Shown: one piece after another, positions 1 through 8,294 of the stretch
How the letters are laid out: each line of letters begins with the position of its first letter
Numbering within the stretch: position 1 is the first letter of the stretch
DNA from: Roseovarius sp. EL26
GTDB lineage: Bacteria > Pseudomonadota > Alphaproteobacteria > Rhodobacterales > Rhodobacteraceae
Assembly (NCBI RefSeq): GCF_900327775.1
Contig: NZ_OUMZ01000001.1
Coordinates: 22,882 to 86,881 of the forward strand
Length of the DNA stretch: 64,000 bases
Direction of reading: 5' to 3'
Translations under genes and position numbers: made by a program
Notes under the pieces: model-generated
What the model saw: only the letters and a program-made list of their open reading frames with translations
Told to the model about the DNA's origin: nothing
Databases searched by the model: none

Positions 1-432
1 CCGGTCAAATCCAGGGTGGGCGGTTTCGTCAGTTTTTTTGAATCCTGCGGCGGCAAAAATTGCGTGATTTTCGATCAGCTCAATCCGGGTTTCCAACGTC
101 AGACTGGAAAGGTTCAGGTCACGGGCGCGTTGTTCGGCATGGCGTATCAGGCGTTTTGCCAAGCCCTGCCTTCGAGAACGGGCCGCAACCGCCAGCTTGC
201 CGAGATATAGCGTTTCTTTTTGGGGTGTCAGCACCATACAGGCTTCGATCTTACCGCCAGTTTCCAGCACCCAGATCTCAAGCTTGTTTGCCATAGCGCG
301 CAAGTCTGTGACACCGATCTGGTGAAGCGAAGAGGGGGGATTAATCCTCCCCTCCATATAGGCAAAAGTTTGGTGCAACAGCGCATGCAGGGCGTGAAAG
401 TCATCGTGCCGTGTATATCTGCGCAAATTCAT
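1..432 (-). CDS. GNAT-family N-acetyltransferase, C-terminus cut by window edge
   Basis: This open frame starts with ATG and runs off the left edge with 144 residues present and no stop. It shows the GNAT pattern: a strand ending LYLGKLAV, then the acetyl-CoA pyrophosphate-binding loop RRQGLA (residues 87-92) and helix AKRLIRHAEQ, then a C-terminal strand and the NHAIFAAAGF segment typical of the last GNAT helix. The family moves an acetyl group from acetyl-CoA to an amine; the substrate cannot be read from the sequence. It lies 54 bases downstream of cobN on the same strand, so it may be co-transcribed with the cobalt chelatase unit. It is unlike the other GNAT gene upstream of cobN apart from the fold motif. 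Confidence 0.8.
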   Translation of the reverse strand, partial: MNLRRYTRHDDFHALHALLHQTFAYMEGRINPPSSLHQIGVTDLRAMANKLEIWVLETGGKIEACMVLTPQKETLYLGKLAVAARSRRQGLAKRLIRHAEQRARDLNLSSLTLETRIELIENHAIFAAAGFKKTDETAHPGFDR

Positions 433-486
433 GTCGCCCACCAATGGTCAGATCACACGCATCTGCGCATGTGGTGGCTTTCCCTG

Positions 487-3400
487 TCAAGGCATGTCAG
501 CACCAAATGTCGCGGCGGCAATTCGGGCACGTGCGGAATTCGAGCGCGGCGTCCACAGCCCACGGTCAATCGCTTCTTGCAGGCGTTCCGCGATTTCGCG
601 CAGGGCCGGGGCGTTGTGTTCCTCGATGAAATCGCGGGTGTCATCATCTTCGAGGAAGGCAGATTCTACCATATCGAAGTGATGGCTTTTCACAGCCCCG
701 GTCGTGGCGGCAAAGGCAAAGAGATAATCCACAGTGGCGGCGATTTCGAACGCGCCTTTATAACCATGGCGTTTTATGCCGTCGATCCACTTGGGGTTCA
801 CCACGCGTGACCGTACAACCCGGCCAATTTCATCATCCAACGTTCGTATGACAGGGCGTTCGGGGCGGGAATGGTCGTTATGATAGATTGGGCGATCTTT
901 GCCTTGCAGGGTGCTGACGGCGGCGGCGGCGCCGCCCTCGAATTGGTAGTAGTCGTCACTATCTAAAATATCGTGTTCACGGTTGTCTTGATTTTGCACG
1001 ATGGCTTCGGTCTGGCGCAGGCGGGTCTCAAATCCAGCACGGTCTGCCGTGCCTTCATCTTTGGCGCCATATGCATAGCTGCCCCATGTCAGGTAAGCTT
1101 CCGCCAGATCGGCCTTATCTGCCCAGAGCCGTTCATCAATCATGGTCTGTAAACCGGCCCCATACGCGCCGGGTTTGGAGCCATAGACGCGGGGTTGTGC
1201 CTCGCCTGCGCGAGTGCGAGCCGCGGCTGGGTTCAAGTCATCGGATTCATCAAGCGCCTGAACAGCACGCGCGGCGCTGTCGAAAAGCGCGATCAGCTGT
1301 GGAAAGGCATCACGGAAGAAGCCTGAGATGCGCAGTGTAACATCAACACGAGGGCGGCCCAGCACTCCTTGGGGCAGGACCTCAAAGCCGGTGACGCGGC
1401 GGTTGGCGCTGTCCCATTTGGGTTTGACGCCCATCAAGGCCATTGCCTGCGCTATATCATCGCCGCCAGTGCGCATATTGGCCGTGCCCCAGGCCGTCAG
1501 CAGCATGGTACGGGGCCAGTCGCCATGAGTCTGCAAGTGTTTTTCAATCAACAGATTGGCAGACTTCCAACCCAAAGCCCAAGCTGTGGGTGTGGGCACG
1601 GCACGGCTGTCCACTGAGTAGAAATTGCGCCCGGTGGGTAAGGTGTCCAGCCGCCCGCGGGTGGGTGCGCCGGATGGCGCCGGGGCGACGAAGTGCCCTT
1701 TGAGGGCGGTGAGGAGCCCCGTGCCTTCGTCTGGTCCGCAGGCGCGCAGGGTTGGTAAAATACGCTCATGGATTTCTTGCAGGACAACGGACGCGTGTGG
1801 CCCGGGGGCCACGACGCCCCGCCCGCCGTCCCGCAGGAGGCGTTGTGCTAAAAGCTCCAGCCGTTCAACCGTGTCACCGTTGCTGCGCCACGGGCCCGCA
1901 TCCAAATCTTTCAGGTCGGTATGTTGGGGACCGGTGTAGGGGGTCGCCATATCACAATCGAGCGGATCAATGTCGATATCGCAATCCGCCGCAAGTGCGC
2001 GAATGATTGAGGCATCACGTGCCTGACCCTCGCCTCGGGGCACCCGTGCCAGTGCGATGGCAAGATCGCGCTCCTGCTCACCCTCAGGCGACTGTCCAAA
2101 GATGTGCAACCCATCGCGGATCTGCGCTTCTTTCAGCTCGCATAGGTAGGCATCAAGCTTGGCGAGATCGCCGTCTTCATCCTCTCCGGACATGCCGACA
2201 TCTTTGTCCAATCCTGTGACAGATGACAGAGACAGAATCTCGCGCCGCAGATGTTCGATCCGACGAGGATCAACGCCCGCCGCCTCGTAATACTCATCCA
2301 CTAAAGCCTCAAGATCGCGCAGCGGCCCGTAAGTTTCGGCGCGAGTCAGGGGCGGTGTCAGGTGGTCGATGATCACCGCCTGTGCCCGACGTTTGGCTTG
2401 AGTGCCTTCGCCGGGGTCGTTGACGATAAACGGATACATGTGTGGCGTGGGGCCAAAGATTGCCTCGGGCCAACAGGTCTGGCTCAGCGCTAGTGCCTTG
2501 CCCGGCAGCCACTCCAAGTTGCCGTGTTTGCCCATGTGCACTATGGCCTGCGCACCAAACTCATGACGCAGCCAGAAATAGAAGGCCAGATAATTGTGTG
2601 GCGGCACCAGATCCGGCGAGTGATAGGTGTCTGTCGGATCGATATTATAACCACGCGCAGGTTGAATACCGACAACCGCATTGCCGTAGTTCAGGATCGA
2701 CAGATGAAATCCTTGATCATCATAGAACGGGTCTTTTTCAGGCGCGCCCCAACGGCTGGTCATCGCCTCTTTCATTTCCCACGGCAGGGCGTTGAAGTAT
2801 TCCAGATAGATTTCGAGCGACAGCACCTCACCGCCCTGACGTTCTGCCCGGTCGGTCAGCCAGTTGGTCGGTCCAGCCATGATGGATTGCATCAGCGCAT
2901 CACTATCGGCAGGCAGGTTTTCAACGGTATACCCGCCGTCTTGCAACAGGTTCAGCACATGCACAGTGCCCGCAGGTGTGTCCAAACCCACCCCATTTGC
3001 CAGACGGCCATCTTTATTAGGGTAGTTTGCCAGTACCAGAGCAACTTTGCGTTCCTCCTCGGCCGTGCCACGCAGTTTCGCCCAGTTCGCGGCCAATTGC
3101 GCGACAAATTCCACCCGGTCACCTTGGGCGCGGTAGGTGGCGATGGGGCATTCCGTGGCTTCGTCAAAGTAAGCTTCGCCCTTGAAGCTGATCGCACGCG
3201 AGAGCACCCGGCCATCGACCTCGGGCAGGGCGACGTTCATCGCAATGTCGCGGGCAGACAAGCCGGTCAAACCTTCGGCCCAGGCTTCCTCTGACGACCC
3301 GGCCAGCACCACCTGAAACACAGGTGCGCCTTGCGCGGCTGGCATGGTCAGCGGGTTGTGGGGGTTCACATCGCCCGCATGGGGGGACCCAACTGCAAAT

Positions 3401-4197
3401 GAGGTGCAGTTCAGAATGACCGAGGGCGGGGCGGCGGTAAACAACTGCTCCAGCGTGGCAGTGGACACTGGATCTTTCAAAGATGCCACAAACACTGGCA
3501 GGGGGTTCAACCCGGCGCGCAGGAGTGACCGGACCAGACGGTTGATTGGATTGAGGCCCGCGCCTTGTACCAAGGCACGATAGAACACGACTGGCACCAC
3601 GGGTTGGCCGTCTTGCCATGCGTCCTGTGCGGCACTCAGGTCAGCGACGCCTGCGCCGGGCCAATAGACACCAGCACGCAAAAGGGGGCTTGCGGCTATG
3701 GGCTTCTCACCGCCATCCAGCATCGCCTGTGCGTAGTTCAGGAAATTGGTGGCATTTTCTGGCCCGCCCTCAACCATATAGGCCCAAAGCGCATCGTAAT
3801 GCTCTGAAGATACCGTCGAGAGTTCGCGCAGTTCCGGGTCGGGTTTGTCGTCGCCGGGAAGCAGTGCCAGCGGCACGCCGGCCTCATAGCAACGCGCGGC
3901 ATATTGCTCTGCACCGTATTTCCAGTAACCGACGCCACCCAACACACGGGCGATGACCAGTTTCGACTTGGTGACACAATTGTCCAAGTGCAAATCGACC
4001 GACATTGGGTGGACCAAATGCATCATGTTGGCCAGACGCAGGGTGGGGGCCGCGTCCATCTCAGTGCGCGCCGCACTCAATGCGGCCAGTTCTGTATCGG
4101 CGGCCGAGACAAATATCACATCTGCCGGGGTTTGCCCCAGATCAACAGGTTCTTTGCCATCATCGATGGATCCGGGGGTGGCAGCAAGCAGATGCAT
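487..4197 (-). CDS. cobN: cobaltochelatase subunit CobN (aerobic cobalamin pathway)
   Basis: CobN is the large substrate-binding subunit of the ATP-dependent CobNST complex that inserts cobalt into hydrogenobyrinic acid a,c-diamide in the cytoplasm. The predicted protein is 1236 residues, normal for the family (about 1250). It contains the diagnostic segment HMGKHGNLEWLPGK and the conserved block NYLAFYFWLRHEFGAQA before it. The frame is open a further 49 codons upstream, but those codons overlap the preceding acetyltransferase gene; the ATG used here leaves a 46-base gap and gives the usual MHLLAATPGS start. The gene is the last but one of a unit cobW-GNAT-cobN-GNAT. No cobS or cobT is visible in the window, so those subunits must be encoded elsewhere. 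Confidence 0.95.
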   Translation of the reverse strand: MHLLAATPGSIDDGKEPVDLGQTPADVIFVSAADTELAALSAARTEMDAAPTLRLANMMHLVHPMSVDLHLDNCVTKSKLVIARVLGGVGYWKYGAEQYAARCYEAGVPLALLPGDDKPDPELRELSTVSSEHYDALWAYMVEGGPENATNFLNYAQAMLDGGEKPIAASPLLRAGVYWPGAGVADLSAAQDAWQDGQPVVPVVFYRALVQGAGLNPINRLVRSLLRAGLNPLPVFVASLKDPVSTATLEQLFTAAPPSVILNCTSFAVGSPHAGDVNPHNPLTMPAAQGAPVFQVVLAGSSEEAWAEGLTGLSARDIAMNVALPEVDGRVLSRAISFKGEAYFDEATECPIATYRAQGDRVEFVAQLAANWAKLRGTAEEERKVALVLANYPNKDGRLANGVGLDTPAGTVHVLNLLQDGGYTVENLPADSDALMQSIMAGPTNWLTDRAERQGGEVLSLEIYLEYFNALPWEMKEAMTSRWGAPEKDPFYDDQGFHLSILNYGNAVVGIQPARGYNIDPTDTYHSPDLVPPHNYLAFYFWLRHEFGAQAIVHMGKHGNLEWLPGKALALSQTCWPEAIFGPTPHMYPFIVNDPGEGTQAKRRAQAVIIDHLTPPLTRAETYGPLRDLEALVDEYYEAAGVDPRRIEHLRREILSLSSVTGLDKDVGMSGEDEDGDLAKLDAYLCELKEAQIRDGLHIFGQSPEGEQERDLAIALARVPRGEGQARDASIIRALAADCDIDIDPLDCDMATPYTGPQHTDLKDLDAGPWRSNGDTVERLELLAQRLLRDGGRGVVAPGPHASVVLQEIHERILPTLRACGPDEGTGLLTALKGHFVAPAPSGAPTRGRLDTLPTGRNFYSVDSRAVPTPTAWALGWKSANLLIEKHLQTHGDWPRTMLLTAWGTANMRTGGDDIAQAMALMGVKPKWDSANRRVTGFEVLPQGVLGRPRVDVTLRISGFFRDAFPQLIALFDSAARAVQALDESDDLNPAAARTRAGEAQPRVYGSKPGAYGAGLQTMIDERLWADKADLAEAYLTWGSYAYGAKDEGTADRAGFETRLRQTEAIVQNQDNREHDILDSDDYYQFEGGAAAAVSTLQGKDRPIYHNDHSRPERPVIRTLDDEIGRVVRSRVVNPKWIDGIKRHGYKGAFEIAATVDYLFAFAATTGAVKSHHFDMVESAFLEDDDTRDFIEEHNAPALREIAERLQEAIDRGLWTPRSNSARARIAAATFGADMP

Positions 4198-4243
4198 CAG
4201 GGGCAGCCCTTTGAATAATTTGTCGTAGCAAGACGGTGAAGCA

Positions 4244-4708
4244 CTAGGCGCTTGCGTCGTCCAGTTGTTTTTCCATGAAAACGCTGGATGTGTTGGGCTG
4301 GTAATCGCCAAATGCACCGCAACGGGTGAACCCGTGGCGTTCATACAGACGAATGGCCGCGGCCAGTTCTTCGCCGGTTTCCAACTTCAACGCATTCAGA
4401 CCCAAGGCACGGGCCTGATCTTCCAGCTGGCGCAGCAATGCCGCAGCCACGCCTTTGCCGCGTGCGGCATGCGAGGTGAACATTGATTTCACCTCTGCAT
4501 ACCCCTCACGTGCGGCAATTGCTCCGGTACCCAAAATTTCACCTCCCTCACGGGCGGTGAAAAAATGGATATCCGGTGTACAGAGGTCTTCGATATCCAG
4601 CGCAAAATTTTCCTCGGGCGAAAACAGCTCTGCCATCAGCGCGTGGCTGGATTCCAACAGCTGTTTCGCACCCGCTTCGCGTGGATCTGAGACCTCGATT
4701 ACCAACAT
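4244..4708 (-). CDS. GNAT-family N-acetyltransferase between cobW and cobN
   Basis: A 154-residue complete GNAT protein. The acetyl-CoA loop is RGKGVAAALL (R83-G84-K85-G86), preceded by strand VKSMFTS and followed by LKLETGEELAAAIRLYERHGF, a segment usual in small PanZ/ElaA-like acetyltransferases. The start codon overlaps the cobW stop by one base (TGATG), which indicates translational coupling. The position in a cobalt-insertion operon suggests a link to cobalamin metabolism, but the family is promiscuous and the substrate is unknown. Confidence 0.85.
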   Translation of the reverse strand: MLVIEVSDPREAGAKQLLESSHALMAELFSPEENFALDIEDLCTPDIHFFTAREGGEILGTGAIAAREGYAEVKSMFTSHAARGKGVAAALLRQLEDQARALGLNALKLETGEELAAAIRLYERHGFTRCGAFGDYQPNTSSVFMEKQLDDASA

Positions 4709-5799
4709 CAGGCGGCCAGCGCTTTTTCGATCGCGGCGCGGTCCAGGCCGGACTGACCAATGACGACCAGACGGGTTTCACGCGCATCTGCGCCAAATGG
4801 GCGGTCAAAATAGGTGTCCACACGTGGGCCAACCGCCTGCAGCGTCAGACGCATGGGTTTGCCTTCGACAGCAGCAAAACCTTTGAGACGCAAAATGTTG
4901 TTCTGGCGGATCACATCAGCAACCTGTTCCGCGAAAGCTCCGGCATCGGTGATTTCACCACGGGTGACAACAAAGCTCTCAAACGCATCGTGATCGTGGT
5001 CATGATGGTGGTGGTGATCGTGATCATCGTCATGGTCGTCGTCGTCGTGATGGTCATCATCATGATCGTGGTGGTGATGGTGCACCTCGTGACGCGCATC
5101 CATGTCGTCCTCGGCCCCGATGCCTTGACCCAAGAGAACATCAACTGGCAGGGCGCCCATGGTGGCTTTGACGACTTGCACGCCGTCACGGCTTTCACCG
5201 CGCAGTTTGTCGGCAAGTGCAGAGGCTTCATCCTGACCCAGGAGGTCAGATTTATTGACAACGATCATGTCAGCGCAGGCGATCTGATCTTCGAACAGTT
5301 CTGAAAGTGGCGTTTCGTGATCAAGATTTTCGTCTTGCTGACGCTGTGCGTCAACTGCGGCGACGTCGTGGGCAAATCGGCCTTCGGATACGGCCTTGCC
5401 GTCGACTACGGTGACAACACCGTCAACGGTCACGCGGGTGGAAATCTCGGGCCAGTTGAAGGCACGCACCAGCGGTTGGGGCAGGGCCAGACCAGAGGTT
5501 TCGATCACGATGTGATCGGGCGCATCGTCCCGGTCCAACAACATCTGTATGGTGGGCACAAAATCTTCGGCCACGGTGCAGCAGATGCAGCCATTTGACA
5601 ACTCGACCACGTCCTCTTCGGCGCAGCCTTCGATGCCGCAGCCTTTTAGGATGCCGCCGTCAACACCGAGATCACCAAATTCATTGATGATCAAGGCGAT
5701 GCGTTTGCCATTTGCATTTTCCAGCATATGGCGGATCAGGGTGGTTTTCCCGGCTCCAAGGAAACCGGTAACAACAGTGGCAGGAATTTTGGCAGGCAT
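4708..5799 (-). CDS. cobW: CobW-type GTP-dependent metallochaperone with His/Asp-rich tract
   Basis: CobW is a G3E-family P-loop GTPase thought to deliver cobalt for cobalamin synthesis. The 363-residue protein has Walker A GFLGAGKT (residues 12-19), the NEFGDLGVDG segment, the metal-binding CICC (71-74), the guanine-specificity motif NKSD (182-185) and the C-terminal CobW_C domain. Between the two domains (about residues 237-271) is an almost pure His/Asp tract, which probably binds or stores metal. I chose the internal ATG preceded by GGAGAG; a longer frame would start 27 codons upstream and run into the divergent DUF1636 gene. It is the first gene of the cobW-GNAT-cobN unit and shares a 75-bp intergenic region with the divergent DUF1636 gene. 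Confidence 0.93.
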   Translation of the reverse strand: MPAKIPATVVTGFLGAGKTTLIRHMLENANGKRIALIINEFGDLGVDGGILKGCGIEGCAEEDVVELSNGCICCTVAEDFVPTIQMLLDRDDAPDHIVIETSGLALPQPLVRAFNWPEISTRVTVDGVVTVVDGKAVSEGRFAHDVAAVDAQRQQDENLDHETPLSELFEDQIACADMIVVNKSDLLGQDEASALADKLRGESRDGVQVVKATMGALPVDVLLGQGIGAEDDMDARHEVHHHHHDHDDDHHDDDDHDDDHDHHHHHDHDHDAFESFVVTRGEITDAGAFAEQVADVIRQNNILRLKGFAAVEGKPMRLTLQAVGPRVDTYFDRPFGADARETRLVVIGQSGLDRAAIEKALAA

Positions 5800-5874
5800 C
5801 AGGTTCTCTCCTTCAAACGCTTGCAAGAGGTGCGCCACTGGCCTAGGCCCTTCGCAAGCGAAGGAGAGGCAGTG

Positions 5875-6201
5875 ATGCACCGGATTGTGGTCTGTTCAAC
5901 ATGTGAGGGGCTGGGTGGCAAGAGGTTTGCCGTAAATTTACGCGCAGCATTTGCTGAAAAAGCCATGCTATTCGAGGTCCAGGACCATGATTGCATGTCC
6001 AATTGCGGGCGCGCGTTAAGCGTGGCGTTCTCGGCGCCTGGCAAGGCGACGTATCTCTTCGGCGACATCGATCCAGCAAAGGATCTGGCTGACACACTGG
6101 CTTTTGCAGGCATGTATGCCGCAAGCACCGATGGCTGGATCGAGGATGCGCGCGGGGCAGGACGGTTGCGCCACTGTCTGGTTGGGCGTGTTCCAGCATA
6201 G
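5875..6201 (+). CDS. DUF1636-family cysteine protein (copy 1)
   Basis: A 108-residue protein of the DUF1636 family, small cysteine proteins that recur beside cobalamin genes. It has the paired N-terminal cysteines C7 and C10 (CSTC) and C40/C44 in DCMSNCGRA, then the family end block YLFGDIDP and MYAASTDGWIED. A third central cysteine found in the copy at 15.1 kb (C57 there) is replaced by leucine at position 48. The ATG follows AAGGAGAG; a longer in-frame extension upstream lies antisense to cobW and is rejected. The function is not established; a ferredoxin-like or metal-binding role is plausible. It is divergent from cobW. Confidence 0.8.
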   Translation: MHRIVVCSTCEGLGGKRFAVNLRAAFAEKAMLFEVQDHDCMSNCGRALSVAFSAPGKATYLFGDIDPAKDLADTLAFAGMYAASTDGWIEDARGAGRLRHCLVGRVPA

Positions 6202-6274
6202 CGCAACGTAATGGACGACGGGAGCGCCCCCGTCCTGCAAGCGGCAGTCAACAGAATATCAGCCGCCGGCATGC

Positions 6275-6787
6275 TCACTCGATAACCACGGTGGCTTTGG
6301 CTTCAACGGGTTCGCCATCAATGGCAAACTGGCTGTGGTCATTGGCATTCAGGGTCACGCGGATTTCGTGCTCGCCTGCGCTCAGGCCGCTGATGTGAAA
6401 CCAAGGGCCATAGCTGCGCGCCAATTTGACACCATCCACATAGATATGGGCATGACCTGCGCCGGGGGTGTTTTCACCGTTCACGTTCTCTGGCGAGAAG
6501 GCGAAATTTTCAAGGCTGATCTCCAGATTACGACTGCTGGCCCCATCTGGATGCAGGGTCAAATCGAGACCGGGGAGGGGTGCCTTGGCCTCCGTCAATT
6601 TGCTGTGCATTGCGGCATGATCCATCGCTGAATGATCCATACCGTCGTGGGCTTGACCTTCGGCGTGTTGCGCCGGGTCACCATGATCGTGACCTTCGAA
6701 TTCAGCACCGCTGCTCGCAGCCAGAATGAAGCCAAAGCCCGTGCCAAAGAACAGCCCGATGATCAAAAGGAAGAAAGGTTTTTGCAT
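6275..6787 (-). CDS. membrane-anchored His/Met-rich periplasmic protein
   Basis: A 170-residue protein with an N-terminal hydrophobic signal or anchor (about residues 5-24), then a His/Asp/Met-rich stretch (GHDHGDPAQHAEG, MDHSAMDHAAMH) and a C-terminal beta-rich domain with GHAHIYVDGVKLARSYGPW and NDHSQFAIDG. The histidine and methionine clusters suggest periplasmic metal binding. It is the third gene behind the cobalamin riboswitch, after cbtB and cbtA, so a role in cobalt capture is the natural guess; copper binding is an alternative. I chose the ATG preceded by GGAAAC over an upstream TTG. I recognise no named family with certainty. Confidence 0.75.
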   Translation of the reverse strand: MQKPFFLLIIGLFFGTGFGFILAASSGAEFEGHDHGDPAQHAEGQAHDGMDHSAMDHAAMHSKLTEAKAPLPGLDLTLHPDGASSRNLEISLENFAFSPENVNGENTPGAGHAHIYVDGVKLARSYGPWFHISGLSAGEHEIRVTLNANDHSQFAIDGEPVEAKATVVIE

Positions 6788-6844
6788 ATCGTTTCCAAGC
6801 AAGTGCCCCGGCGATGCCGCCGGGGCGTTGTTGTGTTTAGGCGC

Positions 6845-7525
6845 TTAAGCGTCAGCCGCTTCCTTTTGCCAGAAATATCCGGCGAATGTCCCCAGCAAGG
6901 CCCAGGCAGCAAATCCAACACCCAATGCACGGCTGGCAAAGAGTGCTGCGATTTCCGGTGGAACCGGCCCGGCAAACTCATCCGGATGCGGCGCGCCCAC
7001 AAGATGCGGTGCAGCGATCAACAAGCCAGCGATCACGTACATGATCACCCCTTTGCCAAAGGCAAACAGGCCAAGACCAAGTGCGGTGACTGCAACGGTA
7101 GCCCACCACCAGACCTGACGCTCGGCCACATCAGCGGCGGCAACACCAGGCACCTCAGGCGGCAGAGAAAATGCAGGCGCGAAATGCATCGCAATGAAAC
7201 CCGCAATGCCCCAGATCAAGCCAGTGCGTGCGTTGACTGTGAATCCACGCTCAGACGCCATGCTCATCATCGCGACCAGCACAAAGGCATAGCCGGTATA
7301 GATCAGCGCGGTGAACAACACGCTCAGTCCGTCGCGCATCAGATCGATGCCGCCAAGATCCTGATGGGCGCTAACCGCTGCGGCACCAAAGTGCACAAGA
7401 TCACCACCTTCGTACAGCTCCGCATGCAAAAGCACGGGTTGCACAAAAACCAACTGTAACAGGGCCGCAAGCAGCCCTGTACAGAATCCAGCGAACAACG
7501 CGCTGGTCAGAATTTTTTGGAACAT
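6845..7525 (-). CDS. cbtA: CbtA-type cobalt transporter subunit
   Basis: CbtA proteins are predicted cobalt transport components known from comparative genomics of cobalamin-riboswitch regulons. The 226-residue protein has about five to six hydrophobic segments, beginning with the typical LFAGFCTGLLAALLQLVFVQP helix, and conserved histidines in HFGAAAVSAHQ, MHFAPAFSLPPEVPG and APHLVGAPHP. It begins 3 bases after the cbtB stop, and both genes lie behind the riboswitch. The protein length and gene order match the cbtBA pair of other Alphaproteobacteria. Confidence 0.9.
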   Translation of the reverse strand: MFQKILTSALFAGFCTGLLAALLQLVFVQPVLLHAELYEGGDLVHFGAAAVSAHQDLGGIDLMRDGLSVLFTALIYTGYAFVLVAMMSMASERGFTVNARTGLIWGIAGFIAMHFAPAFSLPPEVPGVAAADVAERQVWWWATVAVTALGLGLFAFGKGVIMYVIAGLLIAAPHLVGAPHPDEFAGPVPPEIAALFASRALGVGFAAWALLGTFAGYFWQKEAADA

Positions 7526-7528
7526 GGC

Positions 7529-7693
7529 TTAGTGGCAGGGAAAGCCGGTTGCGTGACGCACGTCATGTGCGGCGTCGTGCAGCGCGCTAGCCTGAACGTG
7601 GCCAGCCATTGTCACAATGCCAAAGCCCAGAATGATCGCAGCTACGGCAGGGAATACGGTGGATTTTGCGGCTGAATGTACCAGTGCAGTCAT
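7529..7693 (-). CDS. cbtB: CbtB-type small cobalt transporter subunit (54 aa)
   Basis: A 54-residue gene too short for normal length filters. It starts with ATG behind a good ribosome-binding site (GAAGGAG, 7 bases upstream). The protein has one transmembrane helix (roughly residues 13-31, VFPAVAAIILGFGIVTMAG) and a C-terminal His-rich end containing HDAAHDVRHATGFPCH, the hallmark of CbtB. It is the first gene after the cobalamin riboswitch and nearly abuts cbtA. It probably acts with CbtA in cobalt uptake when cobalamin is low. Confidence 0.9.
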   Translation of the reverse strand: MTALVHSAAKSTVFPAVAAIILGFGIVTMAGHVQASALHDAAHDVRHATGFPCH

Positions 7694-7737
7694 TTTATTT
7701 CTCCTTCTTCACCTCTCACCCGAGGTGTGGATTACAG

Positions 7738-7921
7738 TCACGCAAAGGCTGGTCTCCTGGCTCGCGGGTCGATGCCTTACTGTCGCCTTCCCAGGTTATT
7801 CACCCAGTGGTCTTCGACAGGGGCTCACCGCTTACAGTCGCGGGGGCGGCTGACGATTGAGTGCCCTACATGGGTCCACCATCACGTCATTCCCAATTCA
7901 TCCCCTGAATGCTTTGCATCC
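7738..7921 (-). promoter_or_regulatory. cobalamin riboswitch upstream of cbtBA
   Basis: Read on the minus strand this region has the B12 box AGCCAGGAGACC (7751-7762), the core elements GCCCCCGCGACTGTAAGCGG and CCACTGGG...CTGGGAAGG, and an upstream GAATTGGGAATGACG element. The closing stem is visible as GCAAAG (7742-7747 plus strand) against CTTTGC (7912-7917). Between it and the ribosome-binding site is a further hairpin, CACCTC/GAGGTG (7710-7727), with no U-run, so control of translation is more likely than termination. Binding of adenosylcobalamin is expected to lower cbtB and cbtA expression. Confidence 0.95.
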
Positions 7922-8294
7922 ATATGGGGACCCTTGCTTTATTCGGTATGAAGATTGCCAAGGCATTCGTCAAGAATGATTTGCAAAGCACACCCCTCAT
8001 TCAAGGCAAGAAAATGAGCCAACGAATGGAAACCGACATCGCTTTATTGCTGGGCGACATAGGGGTGGAAGATGATGGATTTCTTCCGGCATTCGAATCG
8101 CGGCGACAATGCTGCCACGCTCTGATTGAAACTGAAATTTTCGACTCGAATGGGCGAAAAGTCGCAATATTTTGTGGATAACTCCGCGACTTACCCCATA
8201 TGGTGGGGTTATGCGTTGACAGCGTGTGATTCCCACCGTCACAATATTCGGGAATTGGAATCATTTCGTGCCGTAGAAACCGCAAGGGGACGCA
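7922..8294. other. gene-free region between riboswitch and smc
   Basis: No convincing gene is seen here. The stretch must hold the promoters for the riboswitch transcript (minus) and smc (plus). It contains a perfect DnaA box TGTGGATAA (8173-8181) and four GANTC sites (8095, 8143, 8228, 8258) within 168 bases. Open frames here lack ribosome-binding sites and family resemblance. Confidence 0.6.

Noticed and set aside
220..3294. Several plus-strand open frames of 70-256 codons
   Set aside because: They lie antisense to cobN or the first acetyltransferase and follow high-GC shadow patterns without ribosome-binding sites.
4576..5304. Long plus-strand open frame with a valine/methionine-rich run
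   Set aside because: It is the antisense of the His/Asp codons of cobW and has no independent support.
7909..8181. 90-codon frame between the riboswitch and smc
   Set aside because: It begins inside the riboswitch on the opposite strand and shows no protein family features.
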